Source: Sipunculus nudus
Lineage: Eukaryota > Annelida > Sipuncula > Golfingiida > Sipunculidae
NCBI GenBank assembly: GCA_026874595.1
Contig: CM049319.1
Location: 5,050,601 to 5,114,600 of the forward strand
Length of the DNA stretch: 64,000 nt
Direction of reading: 5' to 3'
The translations under genes and the position numbers were made by a program. How positions within the stretch are numbered: the first letter of the stretch is position 1; each line of letters begins with the position of its first letter. Of the stretch, positions 27,601-34,800 are shown in pieces. A model generated the notes under the pieces. That model did not search any database and was not told the origin of the DNA. It saw nothing but the letters and a program-made list of their open reading frames with translations.

Positions 27601-30600
27601 ATATTAAATAAAATAAAGTATCTGCAAAAATATTGCCCTGAAACCGTTTGCTTACACCTATAAACGTGTTAAAAAACTTGGACCGGGTGCAATCACAGCT
27701 GTCAACATAAACACAGTGCATGCTTCGCCCAGTCCACAACACGTGTCAATCAGGAGATGCCCTGACTGACTTGGCCCAAAAAATGTAATACATTTTCCCC
27801 CTGGCTGAAGTATTGTGTGTTGCAGCTCACAATCAGACCTCCGGTCACACCACCTTAAGGTAAACAGACACACACGGACTGTTTACCAACATGCAGAGCC
27901 ATAAAAAGGTGTTAAACAGCCGTATGCGCAGAACTGTTATTGTGTGCCGGGATGGTTTTGCTGGGAAACTTTCGAAGAAAGTAAAACTGAACTGAGTGTG
28001 AAAGAGTAGGCATAAAATTGTTCCTGATTATGCCTCTTTAAGCAAAAGCTAGACCAAGTTGGGGCTCAGTTATGACCAGGAATATAACAACAAAACAGTT
28101 AGCCCGATTGAATCGGACTCAATATTATTTGGCCCTGCCATATATTGAGTCCGATAGCCATACAATGAGAGTTTCTACAATATAAGCCACGGAAGATACA
28201 ACGGATCCATTGCATCTTCTTTGACTGCCTGTTCACTGTCAAACAACAAGACACAGGAATACATCATTTTAACATCACCAAGTATGTGTTTCATGGTTTC
28301 GATAGCAACTAAAATCAAACTTGGATCATCATTTTTAAACATTTACTGACCATTTAACCAGAGGCATGTCAGCGAGTTTAGTAGGGACAGAGAAGAAATG
28401 TCGAACAGGTGCACTGATAGCCTTGCTGACTCAAGTGATTGACAGCTAAAATGTTGTTACATTTTGTTTCAACGGGCCCGGCGCGGAAGAATGACTGCAC
28501 GCACGGGTAATAAACACCTGTTGATACTGATTACAAGGGCATTGGGTGGCGTGTAGTCTGAGGCTTATATTGTAGAAACTCTCACTGTATGGCTATCGGA
28601 CTCAATATATGGCAGGGCCTAATAATATTGAGTCTGATTCAATTGGGCTACAAAACAGTTGACAGGAAAGACCTTCGACCCTGAAGCGGATCATATGGGA
28701 CAAATCAGTGATAGCCCAGAGGAATATTATGCATCATGGAAAGTTTTCCTCGGTGGGTGTCAATCATAGCATTCGCGAGGGGATGCAGGACACACGCCTC
28801 GTAAACCCTTGCATGATGCATAACAATCTACTGGGCTATAACCACTACTTGTCAAACCATTGGAACGTGGGCAAAAGGTTGCAAAAAGTGTTAACTTTGG
28901 ATCAATTTAAAATTCTTCAATTCCATAGTATTAATCTTTCATTTCATGGACTTGCAGGCATGGAAGAATAAAAAGTTAGGGACATATTTTTATAAAAAGA
29001 CATATAGATAATATATACACCTTTTGGCTTTTATTGTCTGTGCAACGTTTTAATTATATACCACAGGCACTGCAAGCAAGGTTTATAAAAATTAAGGTAT
29101 AATGTTTCAAGTATATGTTCATTCTGAACCAGTTTTTGATATAGGCCTATAAATTAATATTTCATAGTAAACTTAGAAATGGAACCAAAGTATATTGTTC
29201 TAATTGCAAAGCCTGCCACCAGCCTGTCCTGAACCATGACCGAGCACTACTACACGGAATATCAAATCCTGATCACGTGTCCTCCGGGACAGACGCGGTA
29301 ACGTTGGCCAGTCTTGTTGCCGGATCGGAGCTTAAAACTACCACATAAGAATGTATAACCGGATTCGGTATAAAGAATACAATAAAGTGAAACTATATTA
29401 CTTTATGGAAGCTAAAATACTGAACAGAAAAGAATTATATCAAATCATAGGGACAGTTTGGCCAGAGTGATCAGCGAGTCATATCACTCACCGACGTCGC
29501 CATATTTGTGTCCTGGTGTCAAGGAAAATTAAGCTCCATTTAAAGTTAAACCGCAGGAAAACTAGTAAAATTTCAGAAAACTAAAATATCATCAGCGGCT
29601 TCACGAAATCAGAATCTTATTTAAACATGGGCAGAGCAAGGTTTTTGAGGAGGAAAGGGAAGGGGATAGCATCTGAGGAATTTACGTATATATATTTTTT
29701 TTTAACTTAAATTACCTTATTTTAGTAAATTGCGTCTCTCGCAAAAACTTAATGTACGTGTGTATGTGTGTGTGTGTGGGGGGGGGGGGGGGTTGGCTTA
29801 ATATAGACCTATTAGGTAGGTCCTGAAATCAAACATTTTTTTTGGGTCACTTTTTTTTCATTTAAAGTGCACTTTCCTGCAAGTATATATGTAGGGGGAA
29901 GTGTGACATCAAATTTTTAGTGACTGATACTGATACTTGCTTGATAGTCATGAAAGTAGTCATCCAAAGGGTTGGATCTAATCCCTGTCCCCCCCCCCCC
30001 CAACTCCCCCGTCCCCTTCTTCAGATCCCCGTCTGAAACGTCTATAGATCCGCCCCTGGATCTTGGAATATCAGTTAAAGCAACCTTTCTTCTTTTCATC
30101 AATGGAAAATGTTTTACGGATAATCTCAGGTAAACTAAATAATAAATAAGGATCTTGTTGATATAAATAAAAAATTTCACGTTTCATAACGATATCAGTT
30201 TCCAAGCATTTACATGTATTAGAAGATTTAATATATTGGAAGATTAATTCTTTTGCTGATTTAATTATGCACGCCTAACGTGCGATTTTTTTTACAGACC
30301 ATGCATGCAGACCTGCATTTTGTTCGTTTGATTATAAATAAAAATCCGTATAGCGGACCATAAGTTTACCATTCCGTCCAACTTCAGGCATTATAAAGTT
30401 ATATAGCTCCTATTCAATTATTAAACCTAATAATTCGGTCAGTCTAGAAAGACAAAAAAAAAAGTTTATATACAAAGAAATTTTGTTGAATAGGCTATTC
30501 TCCACTAATACCCTCTTATCAAAAGAGTGAAAATATTCCGACTAGCTTACAAATAAAAAGTCATAAAAAAGCCCATTTTGACTTGGTACTATCACCTACC

Positions 30601-30732
30601 TATGGTATAAGGCGTGAGTCCCTCGTCCTGGTATCGGGTGTTCCAGTAATCATGACCTGACCACGGCTGTCCTGACGTTATCACACATTGAGCCAGCAAC
30701 CATGTGACCACCACAGGTCCCACGCTCATCAT
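1..30732 (-). CDS. LRR-FN3 extracellular protein, 27 exons, 3'-incomplete
   Basis: Seen: exons (high to low coordinate) 30732-30600, 22784-22637, 21336-21268, 20857-20783, 20162-20100, 19684-19601, 19359-19291, 18640-18569, 18183-18103, 17582-17511, 16875-16804, 16359-16207, 14937-14860, 14397-14263, 13842-13693, 11671-11522, 10221-10156, 9686-9543, 7092-6949, 6296-6018, 5494-5345, 4723-4511, 2973-2827, 2416-2210, 1458-1262, 726-585 and 156-1. All junctions are GT-AG and the frame closes throughout, giving 1,149 codons without a stop. Order: signal peptide, cysteine-rich N-cap, about 891 residues of LRRs (about 36 repeats), LRRCT cap, FN3-like region. Family knowledge: such ectodomains bind proteins in adhesion or recognition. 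The long uninterrupted array recalls chaoptin, but chaoptin lacks FN3, so no symbol is given. The membrane anchor, if any, lies beyond the left edge. The locus is spread over 31 kb with many short exons. The exact ligand and role are unknown. Confidence 0.88.
585..726 (-). CDS. LRR gene exon 26: first half of FN3-like domain
   Basis: Phase 1 in, phase 2 out, 142 nt. YNVTATAPGQYQLLVQWDAP gives the A and B strands of a fibronectin type III fold, with the marker Trp of strand B. A proline-rich stretch (PERTPPPDVPVSPLITLAPP) then leads to the GTATGT donor. Prolines are unusually dense for this loop. Confidence 0.8.
1262..1458 (-). CDS. LRR gene exon 25: LRRCT cap
   Basis: Phase 2 in, phase 1 out, 197 nt. 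It opens with NNPLGCDCNTFL, then has further cysteines in GGTCATP and DDFQC. This four-cysteine C-x-C...C...C pattern is the C-terminal cap that closes extracellular LRR arrays by two disulphides. The change to a phase-1 intron matches the usual border of an FN3 module. Confidence 0.88.
2210..2416 (-). CDS. LRR exon 24 (three repeats)
   Basis: A 207-nt phase-2 exon (WSSNQIEWIYDHAFENMTSL; LLLQNNQIPSFPTMPELTNL; IDLSSNNLQAFGDRAFQRLK), the last complete LRRs before the C-terminal cap. Acceptor tgacag, donor GTAAGT. Confidence 0.92.
2827..2973 (-). CDS. LRR exon 23 (two repeats)
   Basis: A 147-nt phase-2 exon (VDISRNHIGSVPVGSFGAAQ; LILQDNNITVIPTSLLAPLY). Acceptor tttcaag, donor GTAAGT. Confidence 0.88.
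3040..3845. repeat. Minisatellite, about 17-bp unit (CCCACTATCATGACCAC)
   Basis: Several dozen imperfect copies in the intron between LRR exons 23 and 22. Single-base variants and a near-exact internal duplication (3590-3650 versus 3720-3780) show expansion in more than one step. The array abuts a dispersed repeat end at 3846-3905. Confidence 0.95.
3846..3910. repeat. Dispersed repeat end, shared with 60.5 kb and 62.7 kb
   Basis: 'ggctgatccagcaggtggtc' and 'gagatttcactgta' recur near 60561-60607 with few changes. The reverse-complement end (tatacagtgaaa) recurs at about 62703. This resembles a terminal sequence of a DNA-transposon family, but no transposase is seen. Confidence 0.6.
4511..4723 (-). 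CDS. LRR exon 22 (three repeats)
   Basis: A 213-nt phase-2 exon (LHLNNNGLRIISGKIFGDSS; LYLNGNELVGLPADSFLGAT; IDLTDNKLVIYPGPALSTQN). Acceptor ttgcag, donor GTAAGT. Confidence 0.92.
4958..4978. repeat. Poly-G tract (21 G) inside a C-rich dispersed repeat
   Basis: Uninterrupted G run, followed to about 5145 by pyrimidine-rich sequence with several C-runs. It looks like a degenerate element also seen near 29.98 kb (poly-C, 'gatccgcccctggatc'). Confidence 0.9.
5345..5494 (-). CDS. LRR exon 21 (two repeats)
   Basis: A 150-nt phase-2 exon (NLELSSMMITSVASLTFINV; LRLDNNSITEVDVDAFFPVK). Acceptor ctacag, donor GTGAGT. Confidence 0.88.
6018..6296 (-). CDS. LRR exon 20 (about four repeats)
   Basis: The largest LRR exon, 279 nt, phase 2 on both sides. 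It reads NLANNILTKIPDAGDF, LDLSGNRITSLPSGIFRNLQ, LKLHNNKIPVVESNAFHNVS and LGGNPLRELKPGSFNN. Acceptor tcccag, donor GTAGGT. It may derive from loss of introns between single-repeat exons. Confidence 0.92.
6949..7092 (-). CDS. LRR exon 19 (two repeats)
   Basis: A 144-nt phase-2 exon (LYLDGNKLGRFMQLPVRDSP; LRLQNNDIAFVEDGTFDHIT). Acceptor attaag, donor GTGAGT. Confidence 0.87.
8159..8174. repeat. Poly-G tract (16 G)
   Basis: Intronic G run at the edge of a low-complexity segment between LRR exons 19 and 18. Confidence 0.9.
8270..9440. repeat. Dispersed element with tandem internal units of about 315 bp
   Basis: 'tgccttgttaacac(t/c)' recurs at about 8352, 8491 and 8807, with a shorter copy near 9341. 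The units near 8490 and 8805 also share the following 'caccaccagtcttcca'-like segment. The right end ('gactttcagtcaactgagctaaa') resembles the end of the repeat at 26.28-26.35 kb. No coding capacity was recognised. Such tandem-core elements are typical of invertebrate non-autonomous repeats. Confidence 0.7.
9543..9686 (-). CDS. LRR exon 18 (two repeats)
   Basis: A 144-nt phase-2 exon. The second repeat is canonical (LELQNNDITFLPDTAFHNDT) and follows NPFSNLSNLTR. Acceptor cctgcag, donor GTAAGG. Confidence 0.88.
10156..10221 (-). CDS. LRR exon 17
   Basis: A 66-nt phase-2 exon, one LRR (KLDHNRIISVEDGTFPDEIQ). Acceptor tttcag, donor GTAAGT. Confidence 0.83.
10575..10825 (-). mobile_element. tRNA-derived SINE
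   Basis: On the minus strand, a tRNA-like head with A-box-like 'tggtctaggtgttgtgcac' and B-box-like 'gtttgaatctc' is followed by a unique body ('cactgttggtcgccacccag'). It is not a functional tRNA because no cloverleaf closes. Confidence 0.6.
10850..11060 (-). mobile_element. Second tRNA-derived SINE
   Basis: Minus strand: 'agctcagtgattaagcc' (A box) and 'ggttcaatctcc' (B box) at tRNA-like spacing. The body contains 'gaggttctctcagg'-like sequence and 'gcacatggctaggaatgacc', part of which recurs near 15.82 kb. Confidence 0.6.
11522..11671 (-). CDS. LRR exon 16 (two repeats)
   Basis: A 150-nt phase-2 exon of two clear LRRs (LDLSYNTIEYVPEAVRSGAK; LHLSGNRLTFLVRDTFTDLS). Acceptor ttcacag, donor GTAAGT. 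Confidence 0.9.
12020..13420. repeat. Tandem array, about 276-bp unit, with GGTGGCGCCACC palindromes
   Basis: About four to five units in the intron between LRR exons 16 and 15. The first palindrome of each unit starts at 12171, 12421, 12697 and 12975, the second at about 12321, 12570, 12846 and 13128. Exact GGTGGCGCCACC occurs at 12570, 12697 and 12846. Between them lie 'gcaaaattttaggcagatat' and 'cagacaaacagac'. Bounded by 'gtagtcgacaagcgac' (left) and a G-rich end (13389-13412). Confidence 0.85.
13693..13842 (-). CDS. LRR exon 15 (two repeats)
   Basis: A 150-nt phase-2 exon of two LRRs (LGYNTILQVRDTDLCQLTSL; LYMEYNLLTYSTVHEDAFNC). Acceptor ccaccag, donor GTAAGT. Confidence 0.87.
14263..14397 (-). 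CDS. LRR exon 14
   Basis: A 135-nt phase-2 exon (WADHNQINDTAEY..., ending FSTTPNITRL). It is long for one LRR and short for two, so it probably holds one repeat with an inserted loop. Acceptor tttcag, donor GTGAGT. Confidence 0.78.
14860..14937 (-). CDS. LRR exon 13
   Basis: A 78-nt phase-2 exon, one LRR (WISDNALTRLPQEALFEDDY). Acceptor tttcag, donor GTAAGT. Confidence 0.83.
14954..14987. repeat. Microsatellite (AGTATAA)n
   Basis: About five copies of a heptamer directly upstream (minus sense) of LRR exon 13, within 20 bases of its acceptor region. Confidence 0.9.
15805..15900. repeat. SINE body fragment
   Basis: 'gcacaaggctaggaacaatc' and 'gaagtcataacct' match the body of the SINE at 10.85-11.06 kb (gcacatggctaggaatgacc, gaagtcatgacct). 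Confidence 0.45.
16207..16359 (-). CDS. LRR exon 12 (two repeats)
   Basis: A 153-nt phase-2 exon of two LRRs (VNNNRITKLYGKAFADLPEL, then a weaker repeat ending NKRLKYL). Acceptor tttgcag, donor GTAGGT. Confidence 0.83.
16804..16875 (-). CDS. LRR exon 11
   Basis: A 72-nt phase-2 exon, one LRR (LEIHQNEMEMLPYRTIYNMP). Acceptor ccacag; the donor is GTGAGT, and phase selects the second of two overlapping GT sites. Confidence 0.8.
17511..17582 (-). CDS. LRR exon 10
   Basis: A 72-nt phase-2 exon, one LRR (NISNNRLQLIEQDALSQLKN). Acceptor ttccag, donor GTAAGT. Confidence 0.85.
18103..18183 (-). CDS. LRR exon 9
   Basis: An 81-nt phase-2 exon, a divergent LRR (GVDGNLMRAISVDHLSPLST). Acceptor ttgacag, donor GTAAGT. 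Confidence 0.78.
18569..18640 (-). CDS. LRR exon 8
   Basis: A 72-nt phase-2 exon, one canonical 24-residue LRR (LSNNKIEFLPGEAFRDMPEL). Acceptor tttgcag, donor GTAAGT. Confidence 0.87.
19291..19359 (-). CDS. LRR exon 7
   Basis: A 69-nt phase-2 exon, one typical LRR (ALMNNEIVWLPPGLFSGTNI). Acceptor tttcag, donor GTGAGT. Confidence 0.85.
19601..19684 (-). CDS. LRR exon 6
   Basis: An 84-nt phase-2 exon, one LRR (LNLAFNKIQITTGDL...) that is longer than its neighbours. Acceptor tgtag, donor GTAAGT. Confidence 0.78.
20100..20162 (-). CDS. LRR exon 5
   Basis: A 63-nt phase-2 exon, a shortened LRR (LTIQHTGIDRFPAINGTNME). The acceptor is ttccaag rather than cag; the donor is GTAAGT. Confidence 0.75.
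20783..20857 (-). CDS. LRR exon 4
   Basis: A 75-nt phase-2 exon, one LRR (...ILNNSFSHITNLRKL), with a tttcag acceptor and GTGAGT donor. Confidence 0.82.
21268..21336 (-). CDS. LRR exon 3
   Basis: A 69-nt symmetrical phase-2 exon, one LRR. It reads ...NISAETFTSTNIQEI and lies between a tttcag acceptor and a GTAAGT donor. Confidence 0.8.
21505..21626. repeat. Compound CA/TA microsatellite
   Basis: A (CA) run, then (TA) and (TATC) variants, ending in a long pure (TA) run. Lies in the intron between LRR exons 3 and 2. Confidence 0.95.
21780..22270. repeat. Dispersed repeat with GGTGGCGCCACC palindrome
   Basis: An exact palindrome at 21804-21815, a second diverged unit near 22140 (gtggcgcaaaag), and the shared phrase 'gagatatttgggaacaga'. 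Related to the 12.0-13.4 kb array. Confidence 0.6.
22637..22784 (-). CDS. LRR gene exon 2: N-terminal cysteine cap
   Basis: Phase 1 in, phase 2 out. The acceptor is cttacag and the donor GTGAGT. The frame runs on from exon 1 and contains the cluster CQGCTCSESLKIIKDC, the usual C-x2-C-x-C-xn-C pattern of an LRR N-terminal cap (LRRNT) just ahead of the first LRR. Other frames are open here too, but only this one fits both neighbouring exons. Intron 1, upstream, is about 7.8 kb. Confidence 0.8.
23030..23385. repeat. Tandem dispersed repeat, about 125-bp units
   Basis: Three units, each with 'ggtggcaccaccagtcttgt' or a variant (23038, 23161, 23290) followed by 'caatttcaggctgatatatc'. Same family as the 12 kb array. 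Confidence 0.8.
23430..24010. repeat. Tandem repeats: 'actgagtgaactcttgacct' and a 29-bp minisatellite
   Basis: The phrase 'actgagtgaact' recurs five or more times with 'cagttggcagtctg(c/t)caaag'. Embedded at 23815-23895 is a separate array of about 27-29 bp with core 'catgaggtgatcacatg', four copies. Confidence 0.85.
24538..24693. repeat. Perfect 78-bp tandem duplication
   Basis: 24538-24615 and 24616-24693 read the same from 'catttacacaacacttggta' to 'gcttacttggccag'. I saw no differences, which indicates recent origin. Confidence 0.93.
25330..26345. repeat. Tandem-core element, about 174-bp units
   Basis: 'aagttcagcttcccataact' or a variant starts units at 25339, 25514 and 25687, with a diverged copy near 26008. 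Each continues 'cagccaaaaatcattgaa'. The right end holds 'cggacaatgaccgacggaca', then 'ataagctctcaggttagcta'. Tandem cores of this size with a short terminal hairpin are reported for bivalve Helitron-related elements; that link is inferred. Confidence 0.7.
26635..26651. repeat. Poly-G tract (17 G)
   Basis: Uninterrupted G run in intron 1 of the LRR gene, followed by a short C/A-rich segment. Confidence 0.9.
28101..28649. mobile_element. MITE with 88-bp inverted ends and 11-bp target duplication
   Basis: Left end 28101-28188 and right end 28562-28649 are inverted repeats with only a few mismatches (agcccgattgaatcggactc against the complement of gagtctgattcaattgggct). Both sides are flanked by exactly ACAAAACAGTT (28090-28100, 28650-28660). 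There is no open reading frame of note inside, so the element is non-autonomous. A target duplication of 9-11 bp with long inverted ends points to the Mutator superfamily (inference). Each end also holds its own 14-bp inverted pair (28112-28125 with 28142-28155). Confidence 0.92.
29756..29792. repeat. (TG)n followed by poly-G (15 G)
   Basis: A short TG microsatellite runs directly into 15 G, in intron 1 of the LRR gene. Confidence 0.9.
29925..30065. repeat. C-rich dispersed repeat with 13-C tract
   Basis: Poly-C at 29989-30001, then 'ctcccccgtccccttc' and 'gatccgcccctggatc'. The layout (pyrimidine-rich, homopolymer near one end) resembles 4.95-5.15 kb in the opposite sense. Confidence 0.5.
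30600..30732 (-). CDS. LRR gene exon 1: signal peptide
   Basis: The start ATG at 30732 opens with two methionines followed by a hydrophobic stretch (VGPVVVTWLLAQCVITSG), which fits a cleavable signal peptide ending near residue 22. The mature N-terminus then reads QPWSGHDYWNTRYQDEG. The exon ends in phase 1 at a GTAGGT donor (30599-30594). In-frame ATGs at 30765 and 30768 would add 11 or 12 polar residues. The 30732 start is preferred because it places the hydrophobic core at the N-terminus. No TATA box or transcription start was identified. Confidence 0.75.
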
Positions 30733-30768
30733 GTCAGGCTGATGACATATGTGCTGGACGTACATCAT

Positions 30769-33350
30769 TTATATACAATCATCATCATTTACATTCATAT
30801 AATGTTAAAATTTACATGTGTTATATATTGCTTTGGTTTATATTCACGGGGCTAAAATTCAATTAAATTTCAAGCTTTTAATTCGCAATTTCACTATACT
30901 TTAACCAACACTGTATATGCATAACAATATATAATCGTTTGACGAAGCCCAAAAATATCTATCACATGGGGAAATTCCTTCTTCATTATTGGTAGGTAAA
31001 ATAAATCTTCGACTTGCGACTCTACAGGTAGTGGCAACCAACTTAGTATGTCAGTTGATGAGGTTGAACAACATAGACTATTCACCTATACAGGTGAAGG
31101 TTAATGAGGCTGAACAATATAGAATGTTCACTTACAGGTGTAGGTGGGGCGTCTTATGGAATTCACTTAGGTTTCATATTTGCGATAATTTCCTTTTCGC
31201 GAACACCGCGAATTTGGAACCCTCGCGAAAAGAAAGCCAACCACAGTAATCAATATAGTTTCTCCTCTTTCATTTGAAATCCTTCTATCTGTCAAACGCA
31301 TCGTCAAATACAATGAATCCCCAGCGTTCTGTTTAACAGTTTACAAACCCTTACCGTTATTTACCTTGTTCATCGGTCACTTCCCTAGATGTTATTTGAA
31401 CCTGATCTTTGCTCATTTCCGACAAGTTTATTTATCGATCTGGCATATACATTAATAAAATTATCAATTAAAATCTCATAACGTTATATAGAGGAATACG
31501 TGTGATCATACATTGATTTGAATGATGTTGGTATTAATTTAAAATATTAAAAAATTATCGATGGAAAATGTACCTTGATAATGTATTAGAGGTAAAATCC
31601 CTAAGTATGTGATGAAAAAAACAATATTATTATGAAAAATTGAAAGAGTTATTTCCATACCTGCTAAACAAGTCCCGGAATAGTGTATCCAAAAAATGGC
31701 TGGCAATAGTGTTATATGGTGTGCATGCGTATATAAGGTATAACATGCAACAGCTTTAGGTTACACGAGGACAGACCATAAGTGGCTATACAGCCTTAAT
31801 ACTGTGATGTATATTCAATAATTATGTTCGTATACGTCTCCTGTCATGAAGCGGTGATTACAATGGATTTAAGCATTGTACTGACCTAGGCCTGACCGGA
31901 CTGTTAGTGGTACATGTTATGCTGTATGACCACCCGAGGTGTGCTTTGTTCGCCTTAATTATAACTGTCCTGAAACATGTTTTATATAGCGCGGGCCAAT
32001 ATACCACCGCCTTATATAAAAGGATTAATCATGTCATGCTGACTCAAGAATAGCCCAGAACAGCAAAGCATAGAAAAGCAATATGAGAAGCAGTCACGAT
32101 CTTGTATACAAGGTATATACACAACCATAAGATATTATTAGTTAGTTGTATAATATGAATGAAAAAAGGACATTTTAGCAGCTTTTGCACAAATAATTTT
32201 TCCCAATGCAGTTTTAGGCTTGGTTTATGATTCAAAGGGTAAGACTCTCTCGCTATGAAACCTTTAAAAGGCTTATCATCTTATTTGTATTCGTCTAGTA
32301 ATTAATGTATTAATCTAATTAAAACTAATCTAATTAAATTAGCTCCCTAGCAGCCAGAGACTCATGTCTATAAAACCACAGTGATTAAATGGTAACATCG
32401 CATGTAAATTGGTATAAACCTTACGCACCTTTTTGGAACCGAGTGAACATGTTTGGCTTAAACAACATTGATCTCAGCTGTACTAGTATAAAATATGAAG
32501 ATTCAATCTGCATTAATAATATCTATTATTCCTGAGTTTCAAGATGCTAAACGTGCAAAATACACTTACAATGAGATAATGATCTTTATCATAATTTTCA
32601 GTTTTGCTTGATTTCGTCTGGTTTGTTTTTAATTCTTATATTTCATTCTTCTAGTGTTAAATGGAAACGGCAATAACTGCAGACAGGTGTTAAGCACAAT
32701 TTGAAGTAAGAGCACACACTATCTACCTGTTATTCTTTTATGAGGCTATACATGGCAAAAATTCATCTGCATGCCAACATGGAAGAATTCAGTCAACTTT
32801 AACTGTTACGGTACTGGACTAGTTATGCATTTACCAAAGGTTCAATTAATGCAAGTGAAGTAAGATATTCAGTCATAGTGGCATCATGTTTCAAATTGTA
32901 AAGAAATTAATTTGGTGAAATATAAACGTTTTGAGATCAACAACTGTTCATAATCAACAGGGCACAGCCGAGACATGTAAATCTAACTTTTTTTAAGAAC
33001 AAGGTAAACTGGCACCATAAGGAAAAAGCATCCCTTATAATTAAACCTTGGCGAATGAGGTGGACTTCTCAAGAAGATTCGTACAACGTAAACGCAATGA
33101 ATAAATGAGTCACCTGAGAGGGCCCTACGCGTAAAATGACTACAAAGTGCACCGCGAATCAAAGCGTCTTGATTGTGAAAATGCCACAAAGAACCAGTAG
33201 TGAACTTCTGCTGCGGAACAGCAAAAGGGTACTGATTATTGCTACACTGCTGGTACGGTATTTCTTCCTAGTACTCGACAGCTCTATTATTTGCCCTTGC
33301 AAGATGTATAGTCTGGGCAAACTATTCCTGCTCCTGATCTGCATCGCTCC
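30769..33350. other. Upstream flank of the LRR gene, no gene recognised
   Basis: AT-rich, with short reading frames only and none with recognisable motifs. The LRR promoter and any untranslated first exon should lie here, but no TATA box, initiator or CpG cluster stands out. Confidence 0.5.
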
Positions 33351-33359
33351 ACAATGATG

Positions 33360-34110
33360 CCTACGTTGACGGAATTGGTGCGTCTCTACAATAACATAGT
33401 TCTGCAACGTCAGCGCTTGGAAAAGCAGCTTAAGCATAAAATAAGAGAAGCCATGGAAGGAGGTGAAGTAACGCAGAGACGCCATGCCAGCCAACACCAC
33501 GTTTCAGTGCACCACGCGACTACCATCCCAAACTTTGCGCTGTTCTAAGCTATGTCGGAGCAAAGACTACTGCACCTGGTCGGTTGAAGATGTTCACTCG
33601 GACGACAAATTAAGCTCAGCATGGAAGAGATCGCATCGTTCAACGGGAATGGTTCAAGATTTGCTAAGATATATAAGAAAATCAGGCGAGAAGAATCATA
33701 AGTTTACAGGAAGATGTCAGCTTTTTTTTTCGCTGCTTCCATTGATCTACAGGATGAAACCCTAGCGTAAAACGTCATCTGTTCCGTAGGAAAATGAGAT
33801 GTGTTGAAATGTTGTTCAGGGTTACGGGCAACGCGCTGTCATCCAAATTTACAAGTTACATCAGAGAATGGAGATTCGATGAAGGCAGAAAAAAAGACTG
33901 CGGAGGTCGAAGAAGCTCACCATTCAACAAGGCCAGGGTCGTCATGAAGAAGAATTATTCGTCACAAAAGTGGTTAAAGGTACTCCAAAGGACAACGTGG
34001 TCTGTAACAAATGCAGTGAGTTCAACAACAAGGAACACGCCTGTCGATTCCAGGACTCTAAATGTTACTTTGTCAAGAAGAAGAGACACTTGCAGACATA
34101 GTCAGGATGG
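33360..34110 (+). pseudogene. Decayed LTR-retroelement gag fragment
   Basis: In the frame through 33961-34104 a peptide reads VCNKCSEFNNKEHACRFQDS followed by KCYFVKKKRHLQ. This matches the layout of the double zinc knuckle of Ty3/gypsy-type Gag (C-x2-C...H..C, then C-x2-[C]-x-KKxxH). The second knuckle has lost one cysteine (Val instead) and the frame meets a stop at once. Upstream 33360-33540 is helical and charged (LQRQRLEKQLKHKIREAMEG) but in another frame. There is no protease, polymerase or LTR. A dead fragment. Confidence 0.5.
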
Positions 34111-34684
34111 TCACTGGAGTTATTGTATTAGACAATGTTCTCCAGCAACCGTTAAAACTGAACTGCTCTCTATTCGCGTTCAACACAGTCACATATTCAC
34201 CTGACAAATTATATTCCAAGATCCTAGAGAGCCTGGGATGATGAAGCTACATTATCCTCCCTGCAACTACATTTCGGAGCATCAAGTGCCATCTGGAAAA
34301 ATATCACTGTCTGGGATACGCTCTCGGAAGTGCAAATGTCAGTAAAGACGTTTGTGAAAGTCAATACAACATGCGAGAAAGCACGGTAATAGACCTGTAA
34401 AGAACATCTGCGGTGAAAATGCGGACCTACACGAGGTGGGAATAAGGAAGTTTAAAAAATCCGAGTAGGAGATGGCTTTCAAACGAGGTGTGATATCCTG
34501 CAAAACACTCACTCACACGGCCGGGCTTATGATAATCGCTAAGAAATCTGAGAGTACTTTCTGCAAGTACAGAATCCTGGTAGTGCCTATCACCAAATCT
34601 TTTCCCCTTAAAAATGGACCCCAATTTATTTGTCTATGGACACTATAAACTTTAAACCTTATTTATTTTATATGCATTACACAA

Positions 34685-34800
34685 ATAGTATTATAACGAA
34701 GACTAGGGACACTCCATTACTCAGGCGGTAGCGTTCGGTAGTGTCCACAGATGAAGGAAACCAGAGAACCCGGAGAAAATTATCGGCCTTTCACGGGACA
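34685..34800 (-). mobile_element. SINE body fragment (family shared with 45.1 and 49.7 kb)
   Basis: 'gacactccattactcaggcg' and 'gagaacccggagaaaattat' align with 49686-49770 and in part 45090-45110. On the minus strand this gives the 'ttttctccgggttctctggt' body common in invertebrate SINEs. The tRNA-like head is missing. Confidence 0.55.

Noticed and set aside
28708-28971. 87-codon reading frame beside the MITE
   Set aside because: No motifs, lies inside LRR intron 1, and is outside the element's ends.
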